Made by a program: the position numbers and the translations under genes. A DNA stretch of 64,000 nt, taken from assembly GCA_039707655.1 (NCBI GenBank), contig CM077674.1:243275904-243339903 (forward strand). The letters run 5' to 3'. Shown piece after piece: positions 9,446 through 21,469 of this stretch (positions are counted from its first letter, which is position 1; each line of letters starts with the position of its first letter). The DNA is from Elymus sibiricus (lineage: Eukaryota > Streptophyta > Magnoliopsida > Poales > Poaceae). The notes beneath the pieces are model-generated. The model saw only the letters and a list, made by a program, of their open reading frames with translations. It did no database searches and was not told the DNA's origin.

Positions 9446-11936
9446 TCAGCGTATATTATGTTCAGTCCGCTGCCATCGTCCATCAAGACCTTGCGTAGTC
9501 GGACGCCATTGACCGCGGGATCCACGACCAGAGCCTGCCGCCCGAGGTCGGTATGTAGGCGGGGTGATCCGATTTATCAAAAGTAATAGGCATGTTAGTC
9601 CAATCAAGGTACTGGGTGACAGATGGCATGGCCATGCTCACTTCCTGATTGATGACCTTCAGATTTCTTTTGCACTCGACGTCTGCAAAAATCATCAGAA
9701 CTTTCTCCACAGTGGGGTAACCTCCAGCAGGTTTCTTCCCCCCGTCACTGTCATCCTGATCCTTGTCTTCTGACGGTTCTTCCAGCATAGCTTTCTTCAG
9801 CAGTTTGCACTCCCGAGTCATGTGCTTCGGCAAGATCATATTGCCATCTTCATCCCTCTTCCTGTGAACTTGACAGGGCCGGTCAAGTATATCACCTTCC
9901 GAGTGATTCTTTTTCTTGGGGACCCACTCTTTCTTCTGTTTTTGCGCACCCTTGCCTTTCCCCTGTCCGGCCAGGGCCGCTACTTCGGCATTGTCGGCCG
10001 CGTCAGCCTTGTGCTTCTGCTTCTAACTGGAGTTGTTTCCAGACTGATTGGCCTCTCCAGCTCGCCCTTTGCCGCTTCACAGTCGGTCTTCTTCTTCTTC
10101 TCCATTTGTGTATCGGTCGGCTATCTCCATCACTCGGCTCAGGGTCGGAGTGTCCGTTTGGCTGAATTTTAGGATGAGCTCACGGTATCTGATACCTGCC
10201 TTGAAGGCGCAAATGGCTTGGTGTTCACTGATGTTTTCCACCGTGTTATGCAAAGTGGTCCAGCGATGTATGTACTCTCGGAGAGTCTCGTTGTTCTTCT
10301 GCACGCAATGCTGCAGTTCTGCCAATCCACCCGACCGCTTGTAAGTGCCCTCGAAGGTCTTCACAAACACTCGGGCTAGGTCGTCCCAATAGTAAATGCT
10401 ACTAGGGGGCAACTGGTTGAGCCAGGCTCTCGCGGACCCTTCGAGCATCAGAGGCAGATGCTTCATTGCCACGTTGTCATTGTCGCCGCCAATCTGGACG
10501 GCCACTCGGTAATCTTCCAACCAGGTTTCTGGCTTTGATTCACCAGTGAACTTGCTGATTCTGGTCGCCAACCTAAAGTTGGCTGGAATGTTAGCGGCAC
10601 AGATGTACCTGCTGAAACACTCAGGCCCCGAGGAAGTGGATCCACTCGGGTCGTCTCTGTCATATGCATCTCTGTGGTCTCGACCCCTTGTTGACCAGGT
10701 TCTGGGCAAGGATGGACCTCTCATTGAATTGTGGATCCCGGTACTCCATCCCCTCTCGGTCCTGCAGACGGTAACCATCCGAATGCCGCGGAGGGCTGAG
10801 CCTCGGATCATCATCATATGGCCGCCTGTCATCATACGCCCGGGGCGCGTATGTGACGTTCCTAGGAGGGGGCATCCGAATGCGACGATAATCATCACGC
10901 CATCAGGGAGGGGTGACCTGATCACGGTTCCGGCCTTCATTCTGATCTCTACGTCGAGGTTGAGCCACATCCCTAGGAGGGGGTGACGGTCTGCGTCTTC
11001 CTGGCGCAATCGGGTTGTGAGCCGACTGAACTGTACTGGCATGGACTGAGGCACTGTGTATGCGATCCCGTGACTGCGGTACAGCCGAGTTATGTGCCAG
11101 AGCTATCTTCAGCAATGCTTGGATCTGTCTGATCCCTTCTCCTGCTGACGAGTCGGACGGCTAGATGGAGTCAGCGATTCGGGTCGCCGCCGCCAAATTC
11201 TACAGGGGAGTGTGGAGCACTCGATAGTTTTGAGGCTGATCGTTCGGAAACAATCACCTACGACTCCGACTGGAGCTAGGTTGCTGATGGGCATGATCTT
11301 CAAGCGTCTTCTGTAGCTGCTCGAGGAGCTCGCGCTCGGTCAAAGTAGCCAAACGCATCGATTCCAGTGCCATAGCCTCGGAAGTCATCCCTGTGATAGG
11401 TGTGAGCAGATCTTGCTCATTCCTTTGCCTAAGTTCTTCCCTCTACTCCCGAGTGAGAGGCTGGGGGATGTACTACTCGCTGGCCCGAGGATCATCTCCG
11501 TGTCCATCATTCGCGCGCCCGTGTGACGCACCGTCGAGATCATCGCGATCACGTGCGAAACCGGGAGGGCTGTGCATCGCCAGCCATCAAAACCTCCACA
11601 GAGGACTTGATGCTCTCGCGGTCGGACTCATCTTTGGACCCCTCATGGAGAGAGGAAAACAAATCGAGGGCAGGCTCGTCGGGATCGAGGGCTGTCACCT
11701 GCTCGGCCGCGGCATGGAGAGCCATGGCGTGCTTGACCCAACGCTAGAGCCACAAACGCCCGGAGCGCTTGCGACGGCGTCCAGCTGGAAGAAGAGGTGC
11801 CGCTCGGTACAGAACCGACGGCTGTCAAAGAAGGACCCCGTGTGAACTCGCACGGAAGTGCGCCGCGCAACGGGCGGGTAACGACTTCGCATCCAGCGGG
11901 GCTTCCTGAAGCCACGCTGAGTCGTCGACGATGAAG
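9446..11936 (-). pseudogene. Ty3/gypsy element A: gag and start of protease
   Basis: Read on the minus strand, a degenerate gag-pro frame runs right to left. The gag core spans about 10850-10080 (FTGESKPETWLEDYRVAVQI, MLEGSARAWLNQLPPSSIYYW, FVKTFEGTYKR, LREYIHRWTTLH), which fits the retrotransposon gag domain. Upstream is MTSEAMALESMRLATLTERE (near 11390-11330) and a helical region. Downstream, 9840-9450 gives VTQYLDWTNMPITFDKSDHP and a DDGSGLNIIYAD-like text, the start of the aspartic protease region. The frame ends at 9446, where the CACTA end begins. Frameshifts and stops are present. The 5' side is split from its LTR (24973-25557) by element B. Confidence 0.85.
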
Positions 11937-12245
11937 TGATACGTCTCCAACGTATCTATAATTTATGAAGTATTCATGCCATGTTTATAACAATTTTATA
12001 TGGTTTTGGTATGATTTGATTAGAACTAACCCGGACTGACGCTGTTTTCAGCAGAACTACTGTGGTGCTGTTTTTTGTGCAGAAATAAAAGTTCTCAGAA
12101 TGGGCCCAAAATTTACGGTGATTTTTATGGACCAAAAGAGACCCACGGAGCACCGGAGCTGGACTAGGAGGTGGCCGAGGGCGCCACAAGCCTGGGGGCG
12201 CCCCCCCTAGGGTGCGCCCCCCGAGCTTGTGGGACCGTCGGGCGC
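11937..12245 (+). mobile_element. Element B 5' LTR fragment
   Basis: This 309-bp piece starts TGATACGTCTCCAACG and is close to identical to the start of the LTR at 23210. It is preceded by tgaag (11932-11936), which also follows the other LTR (24850-24854), so it is the true left end of element B. It breaks off at ggcgc 12241-12245 where an inverted family C LTR end begins, before the LTR promoter. Confidence 0.85.
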
Positions 12246-12908
12246 TGATAACCCACAAGTATAGGGGATCGCAACAGTTTTCGTGGGTAGTATTTCACCC
12301 AGATTTATTGATTCAACACAAGGGGAGCCAAAGAATATTTGCAAGTATTAGCAATTGAGTTGTCAATTCAACCACACCTGGAGATAAAATATCTGCAGCA
12401 GAGTATTTAGTAGCACAGTAATATGATAGTTTTGATAGCAGTAGCAACAGTAACAATACTAACGGCAACAGTAACAGTAGCAGTTTTGTAGCAAGTGTAA
12501 AGCAGTAGCAAAAAAGTAACTTAGCAGAAACCAATATGAGAAAGTCATAGGCATTGGATCGGTGATGATAATTATGTTGGATGATATTCATCATATAACA
12601 GTCACAACCTAGGGTGATACACAATAGCTCCAATTCATCAATGTAATGTAGGCATGTATTCCGTATATAGCCATACATGCTTATAATAAGAACTTGCATG
12701 ACATCTTTTGTCCTACCCTCCCGTGGCAGCGGGGTCCTTAAGGAAACTAAGGGATATTAAGGCCTCCTTTTAATAGAGAACCGGAACAAAGCATTAGCAC
12801 TTAGTGAATACATGAACTCCTCAAACTACAGCAATCACCAGAAAGAATCCCAATTATTGTCACCTTGGGGTATGCGGATCATAACACGTAATAGGTGCAT
12901 ATAACTTG
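12246..12908 (-). mobile_element. Family C LTR fragment, inverted orientation
   Basis: The stretch starts tgataacccacaagtatagg and is the reverse complement of about 22222-22874, the 3' part of the family C LTR, with small differences. It stops at ataacttg (12901-12908), where the LTR of element D starts. The rest of this C copy is not seen. Confidence 0.85.
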
Positions 12909-15900
12909 TGTGAGGCCCCCGACTCGACCGTGCACTAATCATACACGCAAACATGCACGATCAAGGCCAGAGACTCGCGGGAAGATATCACAATACTACT
13001 CTAGACACAAATTAAAGTCATACAGCTTTATATTACAAGCCAGGGCCACAAAGGCTCGAATACATAAGCTCGATTACACAAGAATCAGCGAAAGCATCAG
13101 TATCTGAGTACAGACATAATTAGACAAGATTGCCTTAAGAAGGCTGAGCAAAACAACGATATATAGATCGAAAAGGCGCAGGCCTCCTGCCTGGGGCCTC
13201 CTAACTACTCCTGGTCATAGGTCTCCACGTAGTAGTAGGCTCCGTCAGGGTAGTAGTAGTCGTCGGCGGGATCAGCTGGCTCCGGAACTCCGTCATCTGA
13301 TCGCAGCAATCGGGTAGGGGGGAAAAAGGTAGCAAAGCAACCGTGAGTACTCATCCAAAGTACTCGCAAGAGTTACATCAGATCTATGCTAAGTATGCAT
13401 CGGTATCAAATGAAGGAGCTGTATCTGTGGACTAGACTGCAGAAATGCCAGAATAGAGGGGAAAGCCTAGCCTATCGAAGACTAGCATCTTGCAGCATCT
13501 TGCAGCAACAGAAGAGAGTAGAATAACATGACATGTAGTAACAAATGTATATTAGTAACGCCCAGAGATCCTTCCTTGTATACCCTGCAAGGAAGCGATC
13601 CCGGAGCCATCATATCAGTTTAGTGTCACATGTATCCAGTTCTAGTTGTAGTAGATCAGGATACAACTCCGAGCGTCCTGTTACCATGGAGACGGCTATT
13701 CAAATAGATAACTTCCCTGCAGGGGTGCACCAACTTACCCAACACGCTCGATTAACTCTGGCCGGACACACTTTTCCTGGTCATGCCCAGCCTCAGCTGA
13801 TCGACATGCCGTAGTCCTACCTAGGCTCAACAGAGAGGTCAGCACGCCGGTCTACATCCTAAGCACTCGGGGGTCTTGGGCCCATCGCCCTTTGCACTCC
13901 TGCGTGTTGTGCGACTGGCCGGGGTCTAGACCCACCTCCTTATACAAGCGCAGGCGGTTACCATCCACCCCAACAATCAGCCCGCATCTCTGAACTGTGA
14001 CATCTAGAGAGCTTTCGGGAGAATCGTATGATGCCGAGTGCCCATAACTTATTCTGCGTGGTGTTTAGTGCGAAAAGGCCAGAGGCCTACTCAGATCACA
14101 TATCCAAACCCGTTAGTGTATTGGGAGCTCGCGGAGACGATCAGTGATCCTGTCGCCCCGTCTCGTGGACTTACGACAAGGGCCAGGCCCATCCCTCTCT
14201 AGGGCGGTCTCTGCCTGCCTGGCCGTGCCACATAATTATCTCACGAGTACCCTCCTCGTCAACCCGACTTATCCAGAGACTGTCGGGAACTCAGGTCCAC
14301 CTCTATCGGGGTGGTACAGCCTGTCCCTTCAGTCACGCAGTAACAGTAAACGGGGAACAATGTAAGGTAACAATGTGTTCGTAACATCAAGGGGGAAATC
14401 CGAGGAATCACCCTCGATGGATTCCCACTCGATGTAACCGTCAAGGTGAACTTGGAGGAATCACCCTCGATGGGTTCACACTTGAGGGGTTGCACGACAG
14501 AGGCATCATCGGAGGTGGTGAAAGAGGAATCACCCTCGGTAACCCACAACCGACTAGCTACGCTACAGAGATATCATCAGGAGTGAGGTAGGAGGTATCA
14601 CCCTCGGCTCTCGATAGTAGCTCTGCAGAGTCGTACAACTAAGGGGGTGTGCGGTGATTTGTCGGTCTCTGCACGTCGATCACAATGATCGAGTCATCAG
14701 TAGTAAAGCATGGCAACAAGGACAAGGGTGCGGGGCCACTGATGGATCACTAACCAACCTATAGTAAGCATTTAGGATAGCAGGTAAAGTATCAACAGCA
14801 GTTACAAAAACAGGCTATGCATCAGAATAGGAGCTATCGAATACAGTAGCAAAATCTAATGCAAGCATGGGAGAGAAAGAATGGGCGATATAGGAATGAT
14901 CAAGGGGGTTTTGCTTGCCTGGAAGCTCTGCTGAGAAGGACGGGTCGTCGACGACGTAGTCGTACTCGGGGTCAACAACAGTCTCGGGGTCTACCGGAGA
15001 GAAGAGGGGGAAGAAACAGTAAATATAAAGCAAACAAATGCATCACAAGGCATGACATGGCAATATGCTGAGCGGGGGGTGACCTAATGCGGTGCTAAGC
15101 GTTACAGACGGAGCGGGAAAATATTTGGGAATATTTCCCCGGCTTTAGGCATTTATCGGACAGATGATCCGGAGGGGAAGGTTCCATGTTTGCAGTGTTG
15201 GAGGCATGTGACAGGTATGTGGATGGCATATTCGGATTCGTCTTATTTTTCTGATCATTTTTCATATATAAATTATTTTCATCCGAGTTACGGATTATTT
15301 TATATGATTTTTCAAAGTTTTAAACAATTTCTGGAATTCCTGGTTTTATTTTAATTTCGAAAATCATTTAAATGTAATTGCTATGGGTACACAGAAGTGT
15401 ACCCAACCAGTTCACACACGGGCTGACTGGTGGGCCGAGTTGACTGGGTCAACTGCCCAGTCAGCAGAGGCTGACTGGTGGGCCAGGGAGCTGAGTCAGC
15501 AGGTCAACGCTGACCAGTTGACCAGACAACTGGGTCAGCGAGACCCACTGGCAGCGACCCAGGGTGGGCCCCGTGGCTGCGCCACGTTGGACCACCGGCG
15601 TTTAAATGCCGGCGACCACAAAATGCGGCGGAGGAGCTCGGGCCGGCGTCGGAATTCGCCCACAGGGCATCACTTGGAGCGCACGAGGGCGCGTTCGAAT
15701 GAGCGGAGTGCGACGCGTCGATCTACGGTGGCGGTTTGGCCGGAGGGGGCACGTAGCGATGGCGACGACCACCAAGGCGGACGCCGGAGTTTGGTCGAGC
15801 TCAGGATCGACGCTAGGGAGCACGGGGAGGCACGCGCGTGTGCTTGTTGGGCTCCTGGAAGCACCAGGAGCACGATGCCGTGCCCGGATGGGAGCTACGA

Positions 15901-16970
15901 TGGCTGTGGCCGCGACGGTGAGGCGAGGCAATGGCGGCGAGCTCAGGCAAGACGGCAGCTATGGCTACGGGCGACAGGAAGCAGCGCTAAAAGAGGGGAA
16001 AGGAGCGCCAGCTCATCGGGAAGGCGCACGTAGGCCCGTTGGTGGCTTAGGAGCAGCAGCGGCGACGGACTTAATGACGAACGCCGGCGGGTCCCGAGGT
16101 AGACGACGGCTCGATCCCGGCGATACAGGGGCTCCCAGCTCCGTCGGGTTGCAGCAGTCGACGCGGCGGACGACGACGGAGCTTACGGGCAAGGTTTCGG
16201 GCGGCGAGGGAGACGGTGGCTACGTGGGCAAGGAGGCCATGGCATCGACGACATCAGGCAAGCTCGGGAACGAGTGATGGAGGCGAGGGGAGAGGGGGAT
16301 AAGGACCAGGGGCTGTCCCGAGGCGTCGGCGCTGGCGTTCTTATCCTCCCCATGGAGTTGTAGCGGCGTGGAGCGGCGACCTGGTTCGGCGGAGACGGCG
16401 CCCGGCGTCGGGCGCGCGCGCGCGGCGCTGACACGAGGACGAGAGAGGAGGGAGACGACGGGAGGTGGGCTGGGCCGACGCACTGTGCACTTAGGCCCAG
16501 TGCACAATGGCTGTTTTTATTTCTTTTCTCTGCTTTCTTTTTATAGAGGCAGTTTGCATTTCTTTGAGCTGCCAAAAGAATTTTGTAAAATGTGGGACTT
16601 GGCCACATAATTACATTGCAATATTTGGCACTGCCACAAAAAGTTTGGGAGAAGTTTGAATTGATTTGAATTTTGCATAAATGAAAAGGCATTTAAAAAT
16701 GCTGATTTGGCACTGTTTTAATTGCTATAGCCCATTTAAGCAAATAAGTGATGTTGTTTTCCTTAACACATAATTGTTATGGAATATTTGCCAAATTATG
16801 GACTATTTTGCAGCCATGTTGGTGCAACTTTAAATTTCACTTGCAATTTGAATTAGAATTCAGTCAAGGAGTTTGAAATGAGATATAATTCCACTGTGAT
16901 CATTCATTGCAAAACAAAGTAGCTTAGCATTAACATGGAGATCACTGTAGCTCATTTACACAGGGGTGTT
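12909..16970 (-). mobile_element. Element D 3' LTR (about 4.06 kb), gypsy, minus strand
   Basis: On the minus strand this LTR starts TGTAACACCCCTGTG (at 16970) and ends GGGGGCCTCACA (at 12909). Next to 16970 lies a purine-rich tract (CTTTTAGAGGAGGAGAAT on the minus strand, 16971-16990) that serves as the polypurine tract. The last 28 bases are matched by 19783-19810 beside a primer binding site, which supports the assignment. The LTR contains a GC-rich part (15380-16450) with repeats of gactggtgggcc, a CG run (16407-16425) and four copies of gaggaatcaccctcg near 14403-14600. Open frames here are chance frames of GC-rich DNA. Confidence 0.75.
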
Positions 16971-19480
16971 ACAATTCTCCTCCTCTAAAAGAAATTCTCG
17001 TCCCGAGAATTCAGGAGGTAGAAGGGAAGAGATCGGGATATTCTTCGCGAAGACGATCCTCGCGTTCCCAAGTGGCTTCATCTTCAGTGTGATTCGACCA
17101 CTGCACTTTAAGGAACTTGATTGCCTTCTGACGGGTCTGACATTCAGCTTGGTCAAGGATGCGGATCGGATACTCCTTATAAGAGAGATCATCCTGCAAT
17201 TCAAGCATTTCATGATCCACTGCACAGTGTGGATCCTTAAAGCAACGACGAAGTTGTGACACATGGAAGACATCGTGGATATGAGAAAACTGCGGTGGCA
17301 ATTCCAATTTATAAGCCACATATCCATGTCTTGCGAGAATGCGGAAGGGACCAATTTAGTGAGGAGCTAACTTGCCCTTGATCCCAAAACGATGAGTGCC
17401 CTTCATAGGAGTGACATGCAGATAAGCTTGTTCATCAGAGGTACTGGTGTATCATGACCTTGGGACTGGTGGTGATAAGCTGTGCTCCACGTTATATGAG
17501 TTCTCATAGCTTCTTGGAAACTTTCCCAGAACTTTGAGGTGAAGAGGCTGCCACGGTCTGAACTGGTCTCCTTTGGTATACCATGAAGTGTCACAACTCT
17601 GGAGATATACAAGTCTGCTAACCGACTAGCAGTGATCGTCTCCTTGACTAGCAGGAAGTGTACTAGCAGGAAGTGTGCAACTTTGGAGAGTTGGTCGACA
17701 ACAACATGAATGGCATCGTGACCCTTTTGGGATCTGGGAAGGCCAGTGATAAGATCCATTTGAACCTTGTCCCATTTTCATACAGGGATAGGAAGCGGTT
17801 GCAGGAGTCCAGCAGGCTTTTGATGTTTGGCTTTGACGCTACGGCAAACGTCACATTCAGCAACATAGCGAGCGATGTCTTGCTTCATGTTAGACCACCA
17901 GTACCTCTGACGAAGGGCTTGATACATCTTGGTGCTACCCGGATGAATAGACAGTGGTGTATCATGTGCCTCCTTCATAACTTTGTCTGTCATTAGTTCG
18001 AACCGGGGTACCACAAGGCGATCTCTGAAGTACAAGGTTCCATCTTCAGCAAGCGAGAAATCTCTGGCTTTCTCAAAAGCAAGTTCCCTTTTCATCTGAT
18101 CAACTTCAGCGTCTTTTGCTTGCGCAGACTTAATAGCTTTCTCGAGAGTTGGTTCCAAGACAAGGGTATTGAGAGAACCCTATGGAACGATGTGAAGGTT
18201 CAACTTGCGAAGTTCTTCATGAAGAAGGGGTTGAGCTTGCTGAACCATAAGGTTGTTGCAATAAGACTTGCGACTCAAAGCATCAGCCATTACATTAGCC
18301 TTGCCAGGGGTATATGAAATACCACAGTCATAGTCCGTAATTGCTTCCATCCATCTCTGTTGACGAAGATTCAGATCCGGCTGAGTAAACAGATACTTCA
18401 GACTTTGATGATCAGTGTAGATCTCACATCGATTACCGAGAAGGTAATGTCGCCATAACTTCAATGCATAAATAACTGCAGCAAGTTCGAGATCATGAAC
18501 TAGGTAGTTCTCCTCATGAGGACGCAACTGTCGAGAGGCATAAGCAATCACTTTGCGTTCTTGCATTAGGACACAGCCTAATCCTTGATGGGATGCGTCG
18601 CAATAAATGATGAATTCCTTGCGAGAATCTGGAGGAGCAAGCACTGGGGCAGATGTCAACTTGTCTTTGAGTGTCTGGAAACTTTCCTGACATTTTTCTG
18701 TCCACTCAAACTTAACACCTTTATGAAGCAGATTAGTCAGAGGCTTGGCAATCTTGGAGAAGTTCTTGACAAAACGGCGGCAATAGCTGGCGAGTCCGAG
18801 AAAACTCCTGACTTGCTTAACATTCTTCTGAGGAGTCCAGTCAAGAATAGCCTGAACTCGCTCTGGGTTGACAGCAATACCATCCTTGGAAATCACATGA
18901 CCAAGGTAGGTCACTTCGGATAACCATAATTCACATTTGGAATATTTGGCATATACCTGGTGCTCTCGAAGCTTTTCCAGTACAAGACAAAGCTGTTCAG
19001 CATGTTCTTCTTTATTCTTGGAATACACAAGGATATCATCTAGATAAACCACGATGAACTTGTCGAGGTATTCCATGAAGATATAGTTCATCAATCGAGA
19101 GAACGTTGCTGGAGCATTGGTTAAGCCGAAAGACATGACGGTGTACTCGTATGAGCCATATCGAGTAACGAAAGCGGTCTTCGGAATATCCTCTTCACGA
19201 ACTCGGATCTGGTGGTAACCCAACCTTAGATTGAGTTTAGAGAATATTGAAGAACCAGCCAGTTGATCATACAAATCGTTGATCCGATGAAGCGGATATT
19301 TGTTCTGAATTGTTGCCTGGTTGATAGGTCGGTAATCTTGGACCAACCGGTTCATACCATCTTTCTTCTTGACAAAGAGAGAAGGTGCTCCCCAAGCAGA
19401 GGAACTTGGACGAATGAAATCCTTACGAAGTGATTTGTCGATTTCCTCCTTAAGCTCAAGGAGTTCAAAGATGTCAAAAG
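16971..19480 (-). pseudogene. Element D pol: reverse transcriptase, RNase H, integrase, chromodomain-like tail
   Basis: Read right to left. RT: from about 19468 ([20 protein letters not shown]), [11 protein letters not shown] (first catalytic Asp replaced by Asn, codon 19230-19232), then [12 protein letters not shown]. RNase [34 protein letters not shown] and MADALSRK keep the acidic residues. A stop (TAG, 18180-18182) follows. Integrase: zinc part AHDTPLSIHPGST and CDVCRSVKAKH, a second stop (PIPV-stop-KWDKV) and core DQLSKVAH and SSDRGSLFTSKFW. A 15-bp tandem duplication (17647-17676) doubles HFLLV, and the region with the catalytic Glu is deleted near 17460. The end is FSHIHDVFHVSQLRRCF and a chromodomain-like FLKVQWSNHTEDEATWERED, stop near 17011. 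Gag and protease are missing upstream. Dead element. Confidence 0.9.
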
Positions 19481-19782
19481 ACAGTATGTGTATGATGTGT
19501 CAGACATTTAATGAAATAGTTGCAGGTAATCCAGCTCTCCGGGTTGATGTGATCACGAGAACCTAATGTTAGAGTTAGTAAAATCTTTAACCCAAAAAGA
19601 AGAGAGATCAGAATCCTAGAGTAAATGAGAGGAATAAAAGATCATAATCCCAACCATTTGCGATGTGGGCCCGTAAGCCACACAACCATGTTAGTAAAAC
19701 AGTTTTTCAAAGACTAGACTCAACTTCGGCCAAGGAGTTGGAAAGGGGCTACCTACAGGCAGTCGGCTCTGATACCAACTTG
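19481..19782 (-). mobile_element. Element D leader with primer binding site, gag-protease deleted
   Basis: Reading right to left, TGGTATCAGAGCC (19765-19777, complement ggctctgatacca) is a tRNA-Met type primer binding site. About 290 bp later the sequence joins directly to the reverse transcriptase, so the gag and protease genes have been lost by an internal deletion near 19470. Confidence 0.7.
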
Positions 19783-19810
19783 TGTCGCCCCCGACTCGAC
19801 CGTGCACTAA
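19783..19810 (-). mobile_element. Element D 5' LTR remnant (28 bp)
   Basis: The bases tgtcgcccccgactcgaccg and gtgcactaa match the terminal bases of the 4-kb LTR at 12909 with about two differences. The sequence diverges after 19810. The remaining 4 kb of this LTR is absent. Confidence 0.75.
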
Positions 19811-21469
19811 CGAAGAGCCAATTTTACCTTGTCTTCTTCCTTGAATAAAATGTTTGCAGATTCCAGCTTAGTCCACGGCACACTTGCACTATTATTATTT
19901 TCACATCATTTGGTTGTGCAAGTGAAAGGCAATAATGACGGTGATTTGATGAAGTGACTGTGGCAAGGAAAAGCTGGTATGAACGCTTCTTGTTTTTGTT
20001 TTTGTAAATATTTTTAACTCAGTATCCATGATTCAGCATATTATGAGTAAACATGTTTGTGATGACAATTAGAGATTATAGTTGCTCATGCCATGCTTAA
20101 GTAGCTAGGAGTGGATAATGATTTATCTTGGATGTCAACATGCATTAAAATGGTTATGATGTAGTATGTTAATATGGTATCCTCCTCTGAATGTTTCAAG
20201 TGGCTTGACTTGGCACATGTTCATACATGTAGTTGATTCAAAACCAACATAGCCTCCACGATATTTATGTTCAGGGTGTCTATATCCTACTCATGCTAGT
20301 ATTCAATGTTAATTATTCTCAATGCATGATCATGACCATTTTCGCTCTCTAGTTGGTCGCTTCTCAATCTATTTGCTAGCCTTCGCCTGTACTAAACGGG
20401 AATACTGCTTGTGCATCCAAAATCCTTAAACCAAAGTTGTTCTAGATGAGTCCACTATATCTACCTATATGCGGTATTACTCTGCCGTTCCAAGTAAATT
20501 TGCATGTGCCACCTCTAATCATTCAAATAAACATCTGTTTTGTGTGCTCGTACCGCTCATGGAGAGACAGGGGGTGGTCAGTATCTTCGATGCTAAGCGG
20601 GTTATTCTCGAGATGAGTGTTTATTCACTTGTCATTGCACGAGAGAGGCTGGTATTTGGGATGCCCAGTCCTATGCTCAAAATTGAAAATATATAATACA
20701 AACAAACTCCCCCGAAAAGTTGTTGGTATGGAGGGCACCCGAGGATTCGGCTAGCCATGGCTTGTGTTGGTATGGTGGAGGGGGGGTAAACTTTACCTTT
20801 CCGCTTGGGAACCGCCTATAATGTGTTTAGCATGGAAGATATTGAAAATTCTTGGTCGTGACGTTGACAGGAAAAGTACACCTCCCAAAATTATTTTTCA
20901 TCTCTGATTTAAGCTTCGAGCTCTGGCACCTCTACAAATCCATGCTTCCCTCTGCGAAGGGCCTATCCTTACTTTTATGTTATTTTACTTTTATTGTTGA
21001 GTCTCACCTTCTCATTGTAAGCACCAATCCTGAGAGCACTATTGTCATCCTTATGCATTGAGTATAGTTAATGTTGTGTGCATCATGACTGGATCTCTTC
21101 TACCCTGAATTACAATGTTTAGTCGCTGCTTGAACTTTGGAGGTGCTCTGCATTTATGTTTTGCGGTCTCAGAAAGGGCTAGCGAGATACCATGTTATCA
21201 TATTATATCATGATTGTTTTGACAAATTGTTGGCACTGGAGATATGTTCTTATTGCTCGCTAGTTAATTATGCCATTGATATGAGTAAATGTAGTTTTTA
21301 AGTGTTATTATGAGCATGGTTAGTTCATGATCTTTGCTGAAAACCTGGGTACTATTTAAGCTTATATACGGATACAAGAACAAAAGAGTTCATAAAAGTT
21401 TTTCTTTATCACTTTCAGTTTGTCAACTGAATTGCTTGAGGACAAGCAATGAGTTAAGCTTGGGGGAGT
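19811..21469 (+). mobile_element. Element C internal 3' region (non-coding) with polypurine tract
   Basis: About 1.66 kb of AT-rich DNA without a convincing gene leads into ttaagcttgggggag (21454-21468), a polypurine-type tract abutting the LTR start at 21470. It resembles the long 3' untranslated region of Triticeae gypsy families such as Sabrina or WHAM; that name is from memory. Confidence 0.6.

Noticed and set aside
15383..16277. Several long overlapping open frames, both strands
   Set aside because: They lie in the GC-rich part of the D LTR, have no domain features and overlap each other on both strands, as expected by chance.
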